Assembly: GCF_003025555.1 (NCBI RefSeq)
Contig: NZ_PYMH01000007.1
Span: 1-64,000 of the forward strand
Reading direction: 5' to 3'
Source of the DNA: Photobacterium lutimaris
GTDB lineage: Bacteria > Pseudomonadota > Gammaproteobacteria > Enterobacterales > Vibrionaceae
DNA length: 64,000 nucleotides
Every line of letters begins with the position of its first letter. Position 1 is the stretch's first letter. A program made the translations under genes and the position numbers. Below the pieces are notes generated by a model. The model did no database searches, was not told where the DNA came from, and worked only from the letters and a program-made list of their open reading frames with translations. Of this stretch, positions 50,659 through 58,372 are shown piece after piece.

Positions 50659-51753
50659 ATGACGATTTATCATTCTAAGTACCCCAATTTGCTGAAGCCT
50701 ATGAAACTTGGCAAACACGGTAAAGCTACAAACCGTATGTACTTTTCTTCTGTTGGATTTGATCTTTGCGACCATGAAGGCAGACCTCTGCAGGAGTTTT
50801 TTGATGTCTATGAATCAATCATGGATGGAGGTTGTGGCTTTGGCTTTTTGGGTAACGCCTCGGTCGATGCATCTTCGCAATATACAGACAGAAGCCAGAA
50901 GCTAGTTTCTGAGCAGCATGCGTTAGACCTTCAACCTATTTTTGAAGCTGCAAATGATCGGCATTTTCTGCTGTCTGCGCAGTTGCAACATTATGGCTCC
51001 GGGGATGCAACGTTACTAAGCGAAGTGCAGATAGCCTCATACATCGAGCACTTTGAACAAGCCGCCAAATTGGCGCTGAGTGTGGGTGCGCCGGCTCTGC
51101 AAATCCATGCGGCGAATGGTTATTTGTTGAGTAGTTTTTTATCACCTAAGTCAAATGAAAGAACCGACAAGTGGGGGGGATGCGCAATGAATCGCGCGCG
51201 ACTTCTACTTGAAGTGTTAAAGCGAGTGAAAGCAGTTGTTCAAGAAGACCTTGTGATCTTCGTGCGCTTACAAGTTGATGATGGCTTTGGTTCAGAAGGG
51301 CTTGAGGTAGAACAACTCGGCGATGTGATAGTAGCAATCGAACAAGCGGGTGCGGATGCGGTGACCTGCGCCAACGGCGTGGCAGAAACATTCGGGAAGT
51401 TTCTCGGAAATCCAGAATACACGCTGGAATCCTGTCGCCGAGCGAGCCGATTTTTGAAACAGCATACCAAGATGCCGATTGGCTTTTCTGCCAATATCGG
51501 AAACTTGGAAATAGCCGAAGAGATCATTGCTAGTGGTGATGCCGACTTTGTTGGATTCGGGCGCCCGATTGTCGCGGACCATCAATTTGTTAATAAAGCA
51601 CTAGCAGGGCAAGTGAAAGAGATTAATCACTGTCAATGGGATTCTTACTGCTTGAGAGATAAGAAAGAACCTCTAGCAGATAGAGTTTATTGTTGCGTAA
51701 ATCCAGATTATTTACGACCACAACACATTCAAAATAAATATATGGGAATTTAG
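50659..51753 (+). CDS. Old yellow enzyme family FMN oxidoreductase
   Basis: A 364-residue TIM-barrel ene-reductase. It has AQLQHYG (107-113, usual form QLWHAGR), the substrate-binding His150/Asn153 pair in HAANGYLL with the proton-donating tyrosine position next to it, and the signature FLSPKSNERTDKWGG. The phosphate-binding end reads FVGFGRPIVAD. The clostridial-type C-terminal FeS domain is absent. A C=C bond next to a carbonyl, such as that of a butenolide, would be a natural substrate. It lies 18 bases after the AfsA-like gene. Confidence 0.86.
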   Translation: MTIYHSKYPNLLKPMKLGKHGKATNRMYFSSVGFDLCDHEGRPLQEFFDVYESIMDGGCGFGFLGNASVDASSQYTDRSQKLVSEQHALDLQPIFEAANDRHFLLSAQLQHYGSGDATLLSEVQIASYIEHFEQAAKLALSVGAPALQIHAANGYLLSSFLSPKSNERTDKWGGCAMNRARLLLEVLKRVKAVVQEDLVIFVRLQVDDGFGSEGLEVEQLGDVIVAIEQAGADAVTCANGVAETFGKFLGNPEYTLESCRRASRFLKQHTKMPIGFSANIGNLEIAEEIIASGDADFVGFGRPIVADHQFVNKALAGQVKEINHCQWDSYCLRDKKEPLADRVYCCVNPDYLRPQHIQNKYMGI

Positions 51754-51755
51754 TA

Positions 51756-52526
51756 ATGCAATATGAAAATAAAGTCGCTGTAGTTTCAGGTGGAACACGT
51801 GGTATTGGCTTTAATGTGGCCAAGAAATTGGTGAACGAAGGTGCATTTGTCTACTTTACAGGTCGAAATAAAGAGGATGGGCTATTGGCTCAAGAAAAAC
51901 TGGGGGCTCAATCTCGCTATATCCAATTAGATGTGACAGACGAAAAGGCTGTAAACGCGTTATTTGAATTGATTGAAAAAGAACATGGTCGTTTGGATTT
52001 AGCCGTCAATAACGCAGGTATCACCACTAAGCGAGCATCAGTCAGTGAGTTAGATTTACAAGAATGGACACGCGTTCTGAATATCAACTTGGTTGGTCCA
52101 CTACACTTTATGTCGCGTCAAATTCAGTTAATGCAAAAAGGCAATGGTGGTTCAATCGTAAACGTTTCGTCATGCGGTGGTATCTTAGGTCAGCCACGAC
52201 AAAGTGCTTATTCAGTCAGCAAAGCCGCGTTGAATATGCTCACACAAATCGCAGCAATTGAGTGTGGTGTACCTGAAGAAGGTAAGAAACTCGTCCGTGT
52301 AAATGCAGTTTGCCCTGGGCCGACAATGGGTGGGATGAATACTGAAGAACGCCTACGAGCAAACCCTGAAGCGACGGCAGAAAAATATCGCAATACAGCG
52401 TTACGCCGTTTTGCAGAGCCTGAAGAAGTGACAGCGTCTATTAACTTCTTGTTGAGTGATGACGCTTCCTATACCACAGGCACGCTGTTGTCCGTTGATG
52501 GCGGATTCATTGCTGGGAAATTTTAA
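51756..52526 (+). CDS. Short-chain dehydrogenase/reductase (FabG-like)
   Basis: A 256-residue classical SDR. The NAD(P)-binding loop is SGGTRGIG (11-18), then NNAG (85-88), Asn111, Ser138/139, and the catalytic Tyr152-x3-Lys156. The end GTLLSVDGGF is typical of FabG-like proteins. It likely reduces a keto group on the carrier-bound or released product. It starts two bases after the oxidoreductase stop. Confidence 0.88.
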   Translation: MQYENKVAVVSGGTRGIGFNVAKKLVNEGAFVYFTGRNKEDGLLAQEKLGAQSRYIQLDVTDEKAVNALFELIEKEHGRLDLAVNNAGITTKRASVSELDLQEWTRVLNINLVGPLHFMSRQIQLMQKGNGGSIVNVSSCGGILGQPRQSAYSVSKAALNMLTQIAAIECGVPEEGKKLVRVNAVCPGPTMGGMNTEERLRANPEATAEKYRNTALRRFAEPEEVTASINFLLSDDASYTTGTLLSVDGGFIAGKF

Positions 52527-52560
52527 GAAATAGCGGTAAGGAAGGAAAAGGCTTAAGGAC

Positions 52561-53301
52561 ATGGCAAGTGTATTTATTAGCGGTGTAAGTGATGGTATTG
52601 GACTTGCGTTAGCGACTCTGCATCTCCAAAAAGGCGATTCGGTCATTGGAATGGCTCGCCATTGTCCTGAGCAGATAGCAGGACACGACAACTTTGTTTT
52701 AATCCAAGCAGACTTCGGCTGTCTAACTCAGCTAAGCGAGGTTATTGATACCAATTTCGCAGCACTAGAAAACGCAGAGTTTGATACGCTCTACTTAAAT
52801 GCTGGCGCAACGGGTAACTCACCAGAGTATGCCGGTAACACATCGTTAAACGACGTAGTGACTGTCATGAACATCAATGCAATTGCGAACAAATTGCTTT
52901 TAGATGTGCTGTTGAATATGAAACATAAACCCGCATTGGTTGTTGTTTCTGCGTCCATTGCGGGCCGTCGATATCGAGCTGGAATGTTAGCTTATAGTAT
53001 GTCTAAGGCTGCTTTAGAAGCGCTGAGTGGTGTCTATGCTCAAGAGTATCCAGATGTTTTTTTTGCAGTGCTGGGTATGTGTAATGTCGACACTCGTTTA
53101 TCTCACAACATCGTTAACCATCCGAATGTGAGTTTGTTTCCAGACCATGTGCGTTTAAAACAACGCTTTCAAATTCCTGGGTATGTAGTATCTGCAGAGA
53201 TGCGCGCGGAAGATATATATAAAATCGTACAAGAACAAAACTGTAAGCACCTAAAGAATGGTGAATTCATTGAGGTTAGGACTCTACTAAATTCGTTTTG
53301 A
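52561..53301 (+). CDS. Short-chain dehydrogenase/reductase (second)
   Basis: A 246-residue SDR unlike its neighbour. The cofactor loop is SGVSDGIG (7-14), then LNAG (79-82), Ser130/132, Tyr145 and Lys149. The C-terminal region lacks the FabG-type end. The two SDR proteins diverge strongly, so they probably carry out different reductions or oxidations in the pathway rather than being a recent duplication. Confidence 0.86.
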   Translation: MASVFISGVSDGIGLALATLHLQKGDSVIGMARHCPEQIAGHDNFVLIQADFGCLTQLSEVIDTNFAALENAEFDTLYLNAGATGNSPEYAGNTSLNDVVTVMNINAIANKLLLDVLLNMKHKPALVVVSASIAGRRYRAGMLAYSMSKAALEALSGVYAQEYPDVFFAVLGMCNVDTRLSHNIVNHPNVSLFPDHVRLKQRFQIPGYVVSAEMRAEDIYKIVQEQNCKHLKNGEFIEVRTLLNSF

Positions 53302-53350
53302 AGTCACTCTTACAATACGGTTTAGTGAATTGAATTTTATTAGGGATAAT

Positions 53351-53671
53351 ATGATGAATAAAGAAATTCTAGATTTATTGATTGAGGCAATTGAAGAACA
53401 AAGTTTATTCTTAGATGAACCCGTAGATCTGTCTAAAGGTAGTGATACGGCTCTCTATACTCAGGATGGACAACTCGATTCGCTTAGTCTGATAACTATC
53501 ATCGCAGACGTTGAAAAACAAATTAGCTCACAATTTGGTTTTAAATTAAAGTTGGCCAATGAACGTGATCTGGGAATGGAAAAATCTCCATTCTCAACCC
53601 TAGGAGCAATGCATGCTTTTATCTTAGATAAACTGCAAGCAGAACTAAAAGTAGATGCTCAAGTGGCGTAA
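53351..53671 (+). CDS. Acyl carrier protein-like (second in cluster)
   Basis: A 106-residue acidic helical protein. GQLDSLSLITI (40-50) matches the carrier-protein attachment motif, with Ser44. It is longer than an ordinary carrier protein and has an insertion after the attachment helix (KQISSQFGFKLKLANERDL). Carrier proteins of this type work with stand-alone adenylating or acyl-transferring enzymes, none of which is seen here. ATG codons at 53351 and 53354 are both near AGGG at 53342-53345. It ends the operon. Confidence 0.78.
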   Translation: MMNKEILDLLIEAIEEQSLFLDEPVDLSKGSDTALYTQDGQLDSLSLITIIADVEKQISSQFGFKLKLANERDLGMEKSPFSTLGAMHAFILDKLQAELKVDAQVA

Positions 53672-53990
53672 CAGACGATATATTTCATTTCTTATAAATG
53701 GAGTTACGTAGATTTTATATTCTCCTTGTATTGATGTGAATGTTTTTTATGTGAATTTGAATGTTTGGCAAGCTTTAGGTGACTTGTTTCGGCATGTGTC
53801 TTCTCGTTTATTTGTGGTTGAACTCTGTCCATCAATAGGCCTTTCCTGCAAAAACTGAGCGGCCGATGAAGAAATAAATATATGTTGTCTATTGCTTGCT
53901 TTTTAATTCACTGTGAAATTTTGGTTTTATCCAACGTGAGATTTGGCATTTTAAAACTCATAAAACCTATGAACCTGAAAGAGAGATAAT
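53672..53990. other. AT-rich intergenic stretch at the end of the operon
   Basis: No gene, no convincing terminator and no repeat are seen in these 319 bases. The sequence is strongly AT-rich like the island. It separates the operon from the NADP-binding protein gene, which must have its own promoter here. Confidence 0.6.
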
Positions 53991-54662
53991 ATGAAAATAG
54001 GCTTTATCGGTGCAGGAGCGATGGCACAGGCTCTTGCAAAACACGCTTTAGATGGTGGACTATCTGTCATGATAAGCAACTCTAGAGGGCCGGAAACATT
54101 AACGGTTGCTGCTAATAGATTGGGCTGCGAGACTGGAACGGCGCAGCAAGCTGCAGAGTTTGGCGATGTTATTGTCATTGCAGTGCCGCTTTATTCTTTC
54201 AATAAACTTCCTAAGGAACAGTTGAAAGGAAAGATTGTACTGGATTTGCTGAATTACTTTCCACATAGAGATGGTTACATCACCGAGTTAAATAGCTTGA
54301 GAATGACAACCAGTGAACTCGTGGCTAACTATTTAACCGACTCAACGGTTGTTAAAGCATTTAATTCGATTACGGTTGAAGATTTACGCCGAGATGCACG
54401 CCCAGAAGGCGCAAAGGATCGTCGCGCTATTCCTATTGCATCAAATGACCAAGAAGCGAAAAATGTGGTTGCTAGATTAATCGATAAACTTGGTTTTGAT
54501 TCTGTCGATGGCGGTAAGTTGTCTGATAGTTGGCGATTTGAACGCTTTAGACCAGCATATTGCGTTGCTGCGCCCAAAGAGAAGCTTGAAGGGATACTAG
54601 AAACGACGACAAGAGATACAGTTGTGGCTGATGGTTATTGGCTTCATCACCGTTTTGTATGA
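53991..54662 (+). CDS. NADP-binding oxidoreductase of the F420-reductase-like family
   Basis: A 223-residue protein with an N-terminal dinucleotide fold (KIGFIGAGAMAQALA) and a helical C-terminus, related to the NADPH-dependent F420 reductase/pyrroline-carboxylate reductase coenzyme domain family. Vibrios do not make F420, so the second substrate is unknown. Base use is AT-rich like the island, but it is 319 bases from the operon; membership of the pathway is possible and unproven. Confidence 0.75.
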   Translation: MKIGFIGAGAMAQALAKHALDGGLSVMISNSRGPETLTVAANRLGCETGTAQQAAEFGDVIVIAVPLYSFNKLPKEQLKGKIVLDLLNYFPHRDGYITELNSLRMTTSELVANYLTDSTVVKAFNSITVEDLRRDARPEGAKDRRAIPIASNDQEAKNVVARLIDKLGFDSVDGGKLSDSWRFERFRPAYCVAAPKEKLEGILETTTRDTVVADGYWLHHRFV

Positions 54663-54964
54663 TGAGAACTCAAGTAAGCGCAACTAAATGCTTAAAATGG
54701 TAAGCAGCCAGAGTGCGGAATTAGTGTACAAACTTTATTGTGCGAACACATGATCGTTCGATATAGTATCTGGAGAAAATTAGCATTATCAATAGGCCGG
54801 GTGATTACTTGTTAACCCCCGGCTTTACCAGCCTTTTACCCTCTTTTGACTGCATAAAGTTTAGTGACAATATACTGCTAAATCTTCTGGCTAATTACGC
54901 AATAATGCCTATAATCTGCGCACTTTTTATGATTTTCCCCATCTCTTTGCGGAGTAGAGCTTAA
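54663..54964. other. Intergenic region at the right edge of the island
   Basis: A GCCGGG / CCCGGC imperfect inverted pair lies around 54798-54830 without a T run. The composition returns to that of the core genome toward the lipoprotein gene. No direct repeat matching the left edge was found by eye. Confidence 0.5.
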
Positions 54965-55504
54965 ATGAAAAAAATCGCATCAAAAGCGATCGTAATGACC
55001 CTTCTTGCGACGTCACTGACTGGTTGTATTGGTCAAATGGGCACCTCTCAGCTGGTAACCAAAGCCAACCTGAGCGCCGTGGACAACCGTTACGGCCGTG
55101 CGGGTCTGTTTATGTTGCTGGGCCCGGTTTACGGCATTGCGGCAACCGCGGATCTGTTCATCTTCAATACTATTGAGTTTTGGACAGGCCAGAATCCGAT
55201 CACCGGTAAGTCACCGGCGGTGGCGGATACACCTGTTGATGCGATCTTCAAAGTAAATGGCCAGCTAGACCCATCATTGACCACAGTGCCACTGGCCAGT
55301 GTTCAGAACAGCGATATTGAAGCGGCGAGCTTCCGTCAGGTTGATGCGCGTACGCTTGAGATGAATGTGGTATACCAAAGCGGTGAGCAGGCAGTGCTGC
55401 GCGGTGAGCGTGCCGGCGATGAGGTGAACTTCTACTTAGATGGTGAATTCATCACCGCCGTGAGTGTTGCTGAGCTGAGCCAGTATGCCAATAACCAGGC
55501 ATAA
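54965..55504 (+). CDS. DUF3332 family lipoprotein
   Basis: A 179-residue protein with a lipoprotein signal ending in SLTGC (lipidated Cys21), then ANLSAVDNRYGRAGLFMLLGPVYGIAATADLFIFNTIEFWTG-type segments characteristic of DUF3332. Function is unknown. Position +2 is Ile, so outer-membrane sorting is expected. A terminator follows. Confidence 0.88.
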   Translation: MKKIASKAIVMTLLATSLTGCIGQMGTSQLVTKANLSAVDNRYGRAGLFMLLGPVYGIAATADLFIFNTIEFWTGQNPITGKSPAVADTPVDAIFKVNGQLDPSLTTVPLASVQNSDIEAASFRQVDARTLEMNVVYQSGEQAVLRGERAGDEVNFYLDGEFITAVSVAELSQYANNQA

Positions 55505-55528
55505 TGATCGCAATAGTGCATGTTAGTG

Positions 55529-55555
55529 AAACGGGAGCCCTTGGCTCCCGTTTTT
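55529..55555 (+). terminator. Terminator after the DUF3332 gene
   Basis: AAACGGGAGCC / GGCTCCCGTTT stem with a short loop and a T run, between convergent genes. Confidence 0.9.
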
Positions 55556-55581
55556 GTATCTAGGCTATCCCGGCTGAGGTT

Positions 55582-56160
55582 CTAGGCTTCGGTTTTGTGG
55601 CCGACGGGCTGCAGCCCTTGCCAGAGGATCTGGAATGCCCCTTGTTGGTATTGTGTCTGCTGGCCCAGCTCGGGTTGTTCGATAAACAGTTGGGCAGTGC
55701 TCAGAAAGTGCTGGCGGAAAAAACTGAGTACCAGTGGCATCGGCAAGGGGGCTAGCAGCCCTTGATGCTGGGCTTGTTCGACCCTTTCACCGATGAAGCC
55801 CATGGTCGCCAGCATCAGATCTTGGTGGCGGCTGATGGGGTAGGCCGGGTCGTGATTAAGCTGGAGCATCAGTTTGAGCTGGCAGGGGTGGCTGATAGCC
55901 CACTCCAGTGCCCGGCTCCATAACTGCTGCAGCTGGTCTTGTAATCCCGCCGTCTCTGGCGGGGAGGACAATTCCTGGGCCAAATCCTGCTTGGCCTCGA
56001 GGTACAAGGTGTCGACCAAATCCTGTTTGCAGGGAAAATGATGGAACAGGGTACCGGTGGCAACGCCTGCTTCCCGGGCTATGCTGGCGGTCGATGTTGC
56101 CTGCACCCCGTTGGTGACAAACAGGGCCAGTGCCGTATCAAGTAGTTGCTGTCTTTTCAT
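55582..56160 (-). CDS. TetR family repressor
   Basis: A 192-residue regulator with the TetR helix-turn-helix at residues 3-50 (LLDTALALFVTNGVQATSTASIAREAGVATGTLFHHF region) and a ligand-binding helical domain. It follows the aldehyde dehydrogenase gene by 24 bases on the same strand, so it is probably transcribed with it and represses the pair through the palindrome at 57645-57662. Confidence 0.9.
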   Translation of the reverse strand: MKRQQLLDTALALFVTNGVQATSTASIAREAGVATGTLFHHFPCKQDLVDTLYLEAKQDLAQELSSPPETAGLQDQLQQLWSRALEWAISHPCQLKLMLQLNHDPAYPISRHQDLMLATMGFIGERVEQAQHQGLLAPLPMPLVLSFFRQHFLSTAQLFIEQPELGQQTQYQQGAFQILWQGLQPVGHKTEA

Positions 56161-56184
56161 TTTGCTCCTGCTCGCAGCGTATTG

Positions 56185-57621
56185 TTAGCGCATAAAGAAG
56201 GCCAGCATCAGTTTTTGCCACCATCGGTTATAAGGGGGTTTGATCAGCCCTGTGGTGGCGAACGTGTGCTGGTTCAGCACGGTCTTGGCCTTGGAGAGGG
56301 TTAGGAAACCTTCCTTACCATGGTAATGCCCCATCCCGGATGGCCCAATGCCGCCAAACGGGGCATCATCGGCCGCCACTTGCAGCAGGGTCTCGTTGAT
56401 TGCCATCCCGCCCGATATTGTCCCGTCGCGGACTTGCTGCTGGGCCACGGGATCTTGGCTCATCAGGTACAGTGCCAGTGGGCGAGGACGCTGCTGAACG
56501 AAAGCAATGGCATCGGCCAGCTCATCGTATTCAATCACCGGCAACAGCGGGCCGAAAATTTCTTCCTGCATCAGCGTGGCCTGCGCCGGCACATGGCTGA
56601 GCAGGTGAGGGATCAAACGGTGGTGCGCATCACTGCGCGCTTTCTCGTGGCACGGAAAGACATTGGCCCCGAGCTGCTTGGCTTCGTCAAGCCACTGGCA
56701 CAAACGCTGGTACTGGCGCTCGTTGATCACCGAGGCAAAGTCCGGGTTATCCACCCCGTCGGGGTAATGGTGATTGAACTGTTTGATAAAGCTATCGATA
56801 AAGGCTTGGGCCAGCCCTCTGGGTACCAGAATATAGTCGGGGGCAACACAGATTTGCCCGGCGTTCATGCATTTGCCGAACAAGGTCCGCTCTACCGCTA
56901 AGCTTATCGGCATATCTTTCGCAATAATGACTGGGGACTTGCCCCCCAGCTCGAGGGTGACCGGTGTCAGGTTGTCGGCAGCAGCCCGCATCACGTGGTG
57001 GCCGACAGTGGTGGAGCCGGTAAACAGCAGATGGTCAAACGCTAGCTGGGTGAAGTGGGCGGCGGCATCTGCCTCACCCTCGAACACCGCGACCTGATCG
57101 GGCAGGAAGGTCTCTTCAATCAGGGTGCGCAGAACTTGGTTGGTGGCCGGGGTAAACTCGCTGAGTTTAATCATTGCCCGGTTGCCGGCGGCCAAGGCGG
57201 AAATCAGCGGCCCGAGGCTGAGCATCACCGGGAAATTCCACGGCACCACGATACCGACTACCCCGACCGGTTGGTAGTGGACGGCGACTTTGGCGGGGGA
57301 GAGCATCAATCCGGCATGGCGTTTGGATGGTTTCATCCAGCCCTTGAGTCTTCTCAGGCTGTAGTTGATGTTATTGATGCAGGGGATGATATCGGCCACG
57401 AGGGAGTCCTGGTGGTGGCGCTGGCCGTAATCCTCGGCAAGTGCTTGGCAGAGCGCCTCCCGGTGTTGCTTGATAGCGCGCTTGAGGGCGGCTAGTTGGC
57501 TTTTTCGCTCGTCAAGAGAAGGTATGGCGGCCTTCCTGAAGGCTGCCTGCTGGGCTTGTAGCGTGCGGTCCATGTCGGTACAGCAGGCTGGCTGGATCTG
57601 GATATTTTCGGCCACAGTCAT
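56185..57621 (-). CDS. Coniferyl-aldehyde-dehydrogenase-like aldehyde dehydrogenase
   Basis: A 478-residue NAD(P)-dependent aldehyde dehydrogenase. It has VVPWNFPV (cofactor-binding), LELGGKSP with the general-base glutamate and GQICVAPDY with the catalytic cysteine. The C-terminal hydrophobic segment YNRWWQKLMLAFFMR may attach it to the membrane. The closest group I recognise is CalB-type coniferyl aldehyde dehydrogenase, but fatty aldehydes are equally plausible. It is cotranscribed with the TetR gene. Confidence 0.88.
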   Translation of the reverse strand: MTVAENIQIQPACCTDMDRTLQAQQAAFRKAAIPSLDERKSQLAALKRAIKQHREALCQALAEDYGQRHHQDSLVADIIPCINNINYSLRRLKGWMKPSKRHAGLMLSPAKVAVHYQPVGVVGIVVPWNFPVMLSLGPLISALAAGNRAMIKLSEFTPATNQVLRTLIEETFLPDQVAVFEGEADAAAHFTQLAFDHLLFTGSTTVGHHVMRAAADNLTPVTLELGGKSPVIIAKDMPISLAVERTLFGKCMNAGQICVAPDYILVPRGLAQAFIDSFIKQFNHHYPDGVDNPDFASVINERQYQRLCQWLDEAKQLGANVFPCHEKARSDAHHRLIPHLLSHVPAQATLMQEEIFGPLLPVIEYDELADAIAFVQQRPRPLALYLMSQDPVAQQQVRDGTISGGMAINETLLQVAADDAPFGGIGPSGMGHYHGKEGFLTLSKAKTVLNQHTFATTGLIKPPYNRWWQKLMLAFFMR

Positions 57622-57644
57622 CGGTGGGTCTCCCTCTCAATAAT

Positions 57645-57662
57645 ACCGACTAGTCAGTCGGT
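57645..57662. promoter_or_regulatory. TetR-type operator
   Basis: ACCGACT (57645-57651) and AGTCGGT (57656-57662) form a perfect inverted repeat around AGTC, 24 bases upstream of the aldehyde dehydrogenase start. The symmetry, spacing and ACCGAC-type half-sites fit a TetR-family operator. Confidence 0.78.
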
Positions 57663-57709
57663 TTTAGTATAGAAGACTTTTTCTGTCGCGGAGCTGGAAA
57701 TTTACCGGA

Positions 57710-58291
57710 TCACTTTTTATGGCCACTTTTCTCGGCCGGAAACACATCGATAAAGTGGTTGAAGTACTGCTGTAGCTGTTCAGCATCCTGGCTGAATCCG
57801 GCGGTTTCGAGCAACACGATACCGGCCTCGCAGGTGCACAGGTTGCCCGGTTGCTGGTTGCGGCGCAGTGCGTAAGCCGAATGGGTCTGCGCGGCTAACT
57901 CCAGCCGGGGAAGGGTTGCCAGCCAGGGGCTGCGGCGGATCATCTTGCGTGCTTCTTGCCAGGTCGCATCGAGCAGGATGAATAGAGGTGTTTTGCTGGT
58001 ACTGAGCTGGTATGGCATGGCTGGCACGGTGTCGTCCCCAGGGAACAGCAACCACGGCTGGTACTGGGGGCTCGAAAGCATGTCGAGGAGCGCTTGGGGG
58101 GGATTGACCCGATCCCAGATGTGGCGTTGGCAGTGGGGAAGGCTTCTTTCCATCAATTGACCGGTATTGGTCTCTTTGCCCATTTCCTTGGGGTGAGTGA
58201 GCAAAACAAAGGCGTGTTGGCAGGCTAGGGTTGGCTCGGTATCGCAGATGCAATTGTGGTGGAAGCCGCAACGTGGGCAGGGTGTGGTCAT
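57710..58291 (-). CDS. tapT: DTW-domain tRNA aminocarboxypropyltransferase
   Basis: A 193-residue protein with the DTW motif in LDATWQEARKM and an N-terminal zinc-type cysteine set (Cys5, Cys8, Cys14, Cys16). The family transfers the aminocarboxypropyl group of SAM to uridine in tRNA (acp3U47). It is somewhat shorter than E. coli TapT (YfiP). The assignment to this particular paralogue is by family, since two DTW genes can occur per genome. Confidence 0.82.
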   Translation of the reverse strand: MTTPCPRCGFHHNCICDTEPTLACQHAFVLLTHPKEMGKETNTGQLMERSLPHCQRHIWDRVNPPQALLDMLSSPQYQPWLLFPGDDTVPAMPYQLSTSKTPLFILLDATWQEARKMIRRSPWLATLPRLELAAQTHSAYALRRNQQPGNLCTCEAGIVLLETAGFSQDAEQLQQYFNHFIDVFPAEKSGHKK

Positions 58292-58310
58292 GGTGGTCAG
58301 TCTGGCCTAT

Positions 58311-58339
58311 GGGTTATGCCACGGAGTGTGGCATAACCC
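58311..58339 (-). repeat. Perfect hairpin after the COG3650 gene
   Basis: GGGTTATGCCAC / GTGGCATAACCC, a perfect twelve-base stem with a five-base loop. It lies between the COG3650 gene stop and the DTW gene start on the minus strand. No T run follows, so it may act as a processing or Rho-associated stabilising hairpin. Confidence 0.6.
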
Positions 58340-58372
58340 AAGGGAAAAGGGGAAGGCTTTCCGTGAGGGGCG

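Noticed and set aside
54798..54830. Terminator or attachment site at the right edge of the island
   Set aside because: The inverted pair is imperfect, has no T run and no matching direct repeat at the left edge.
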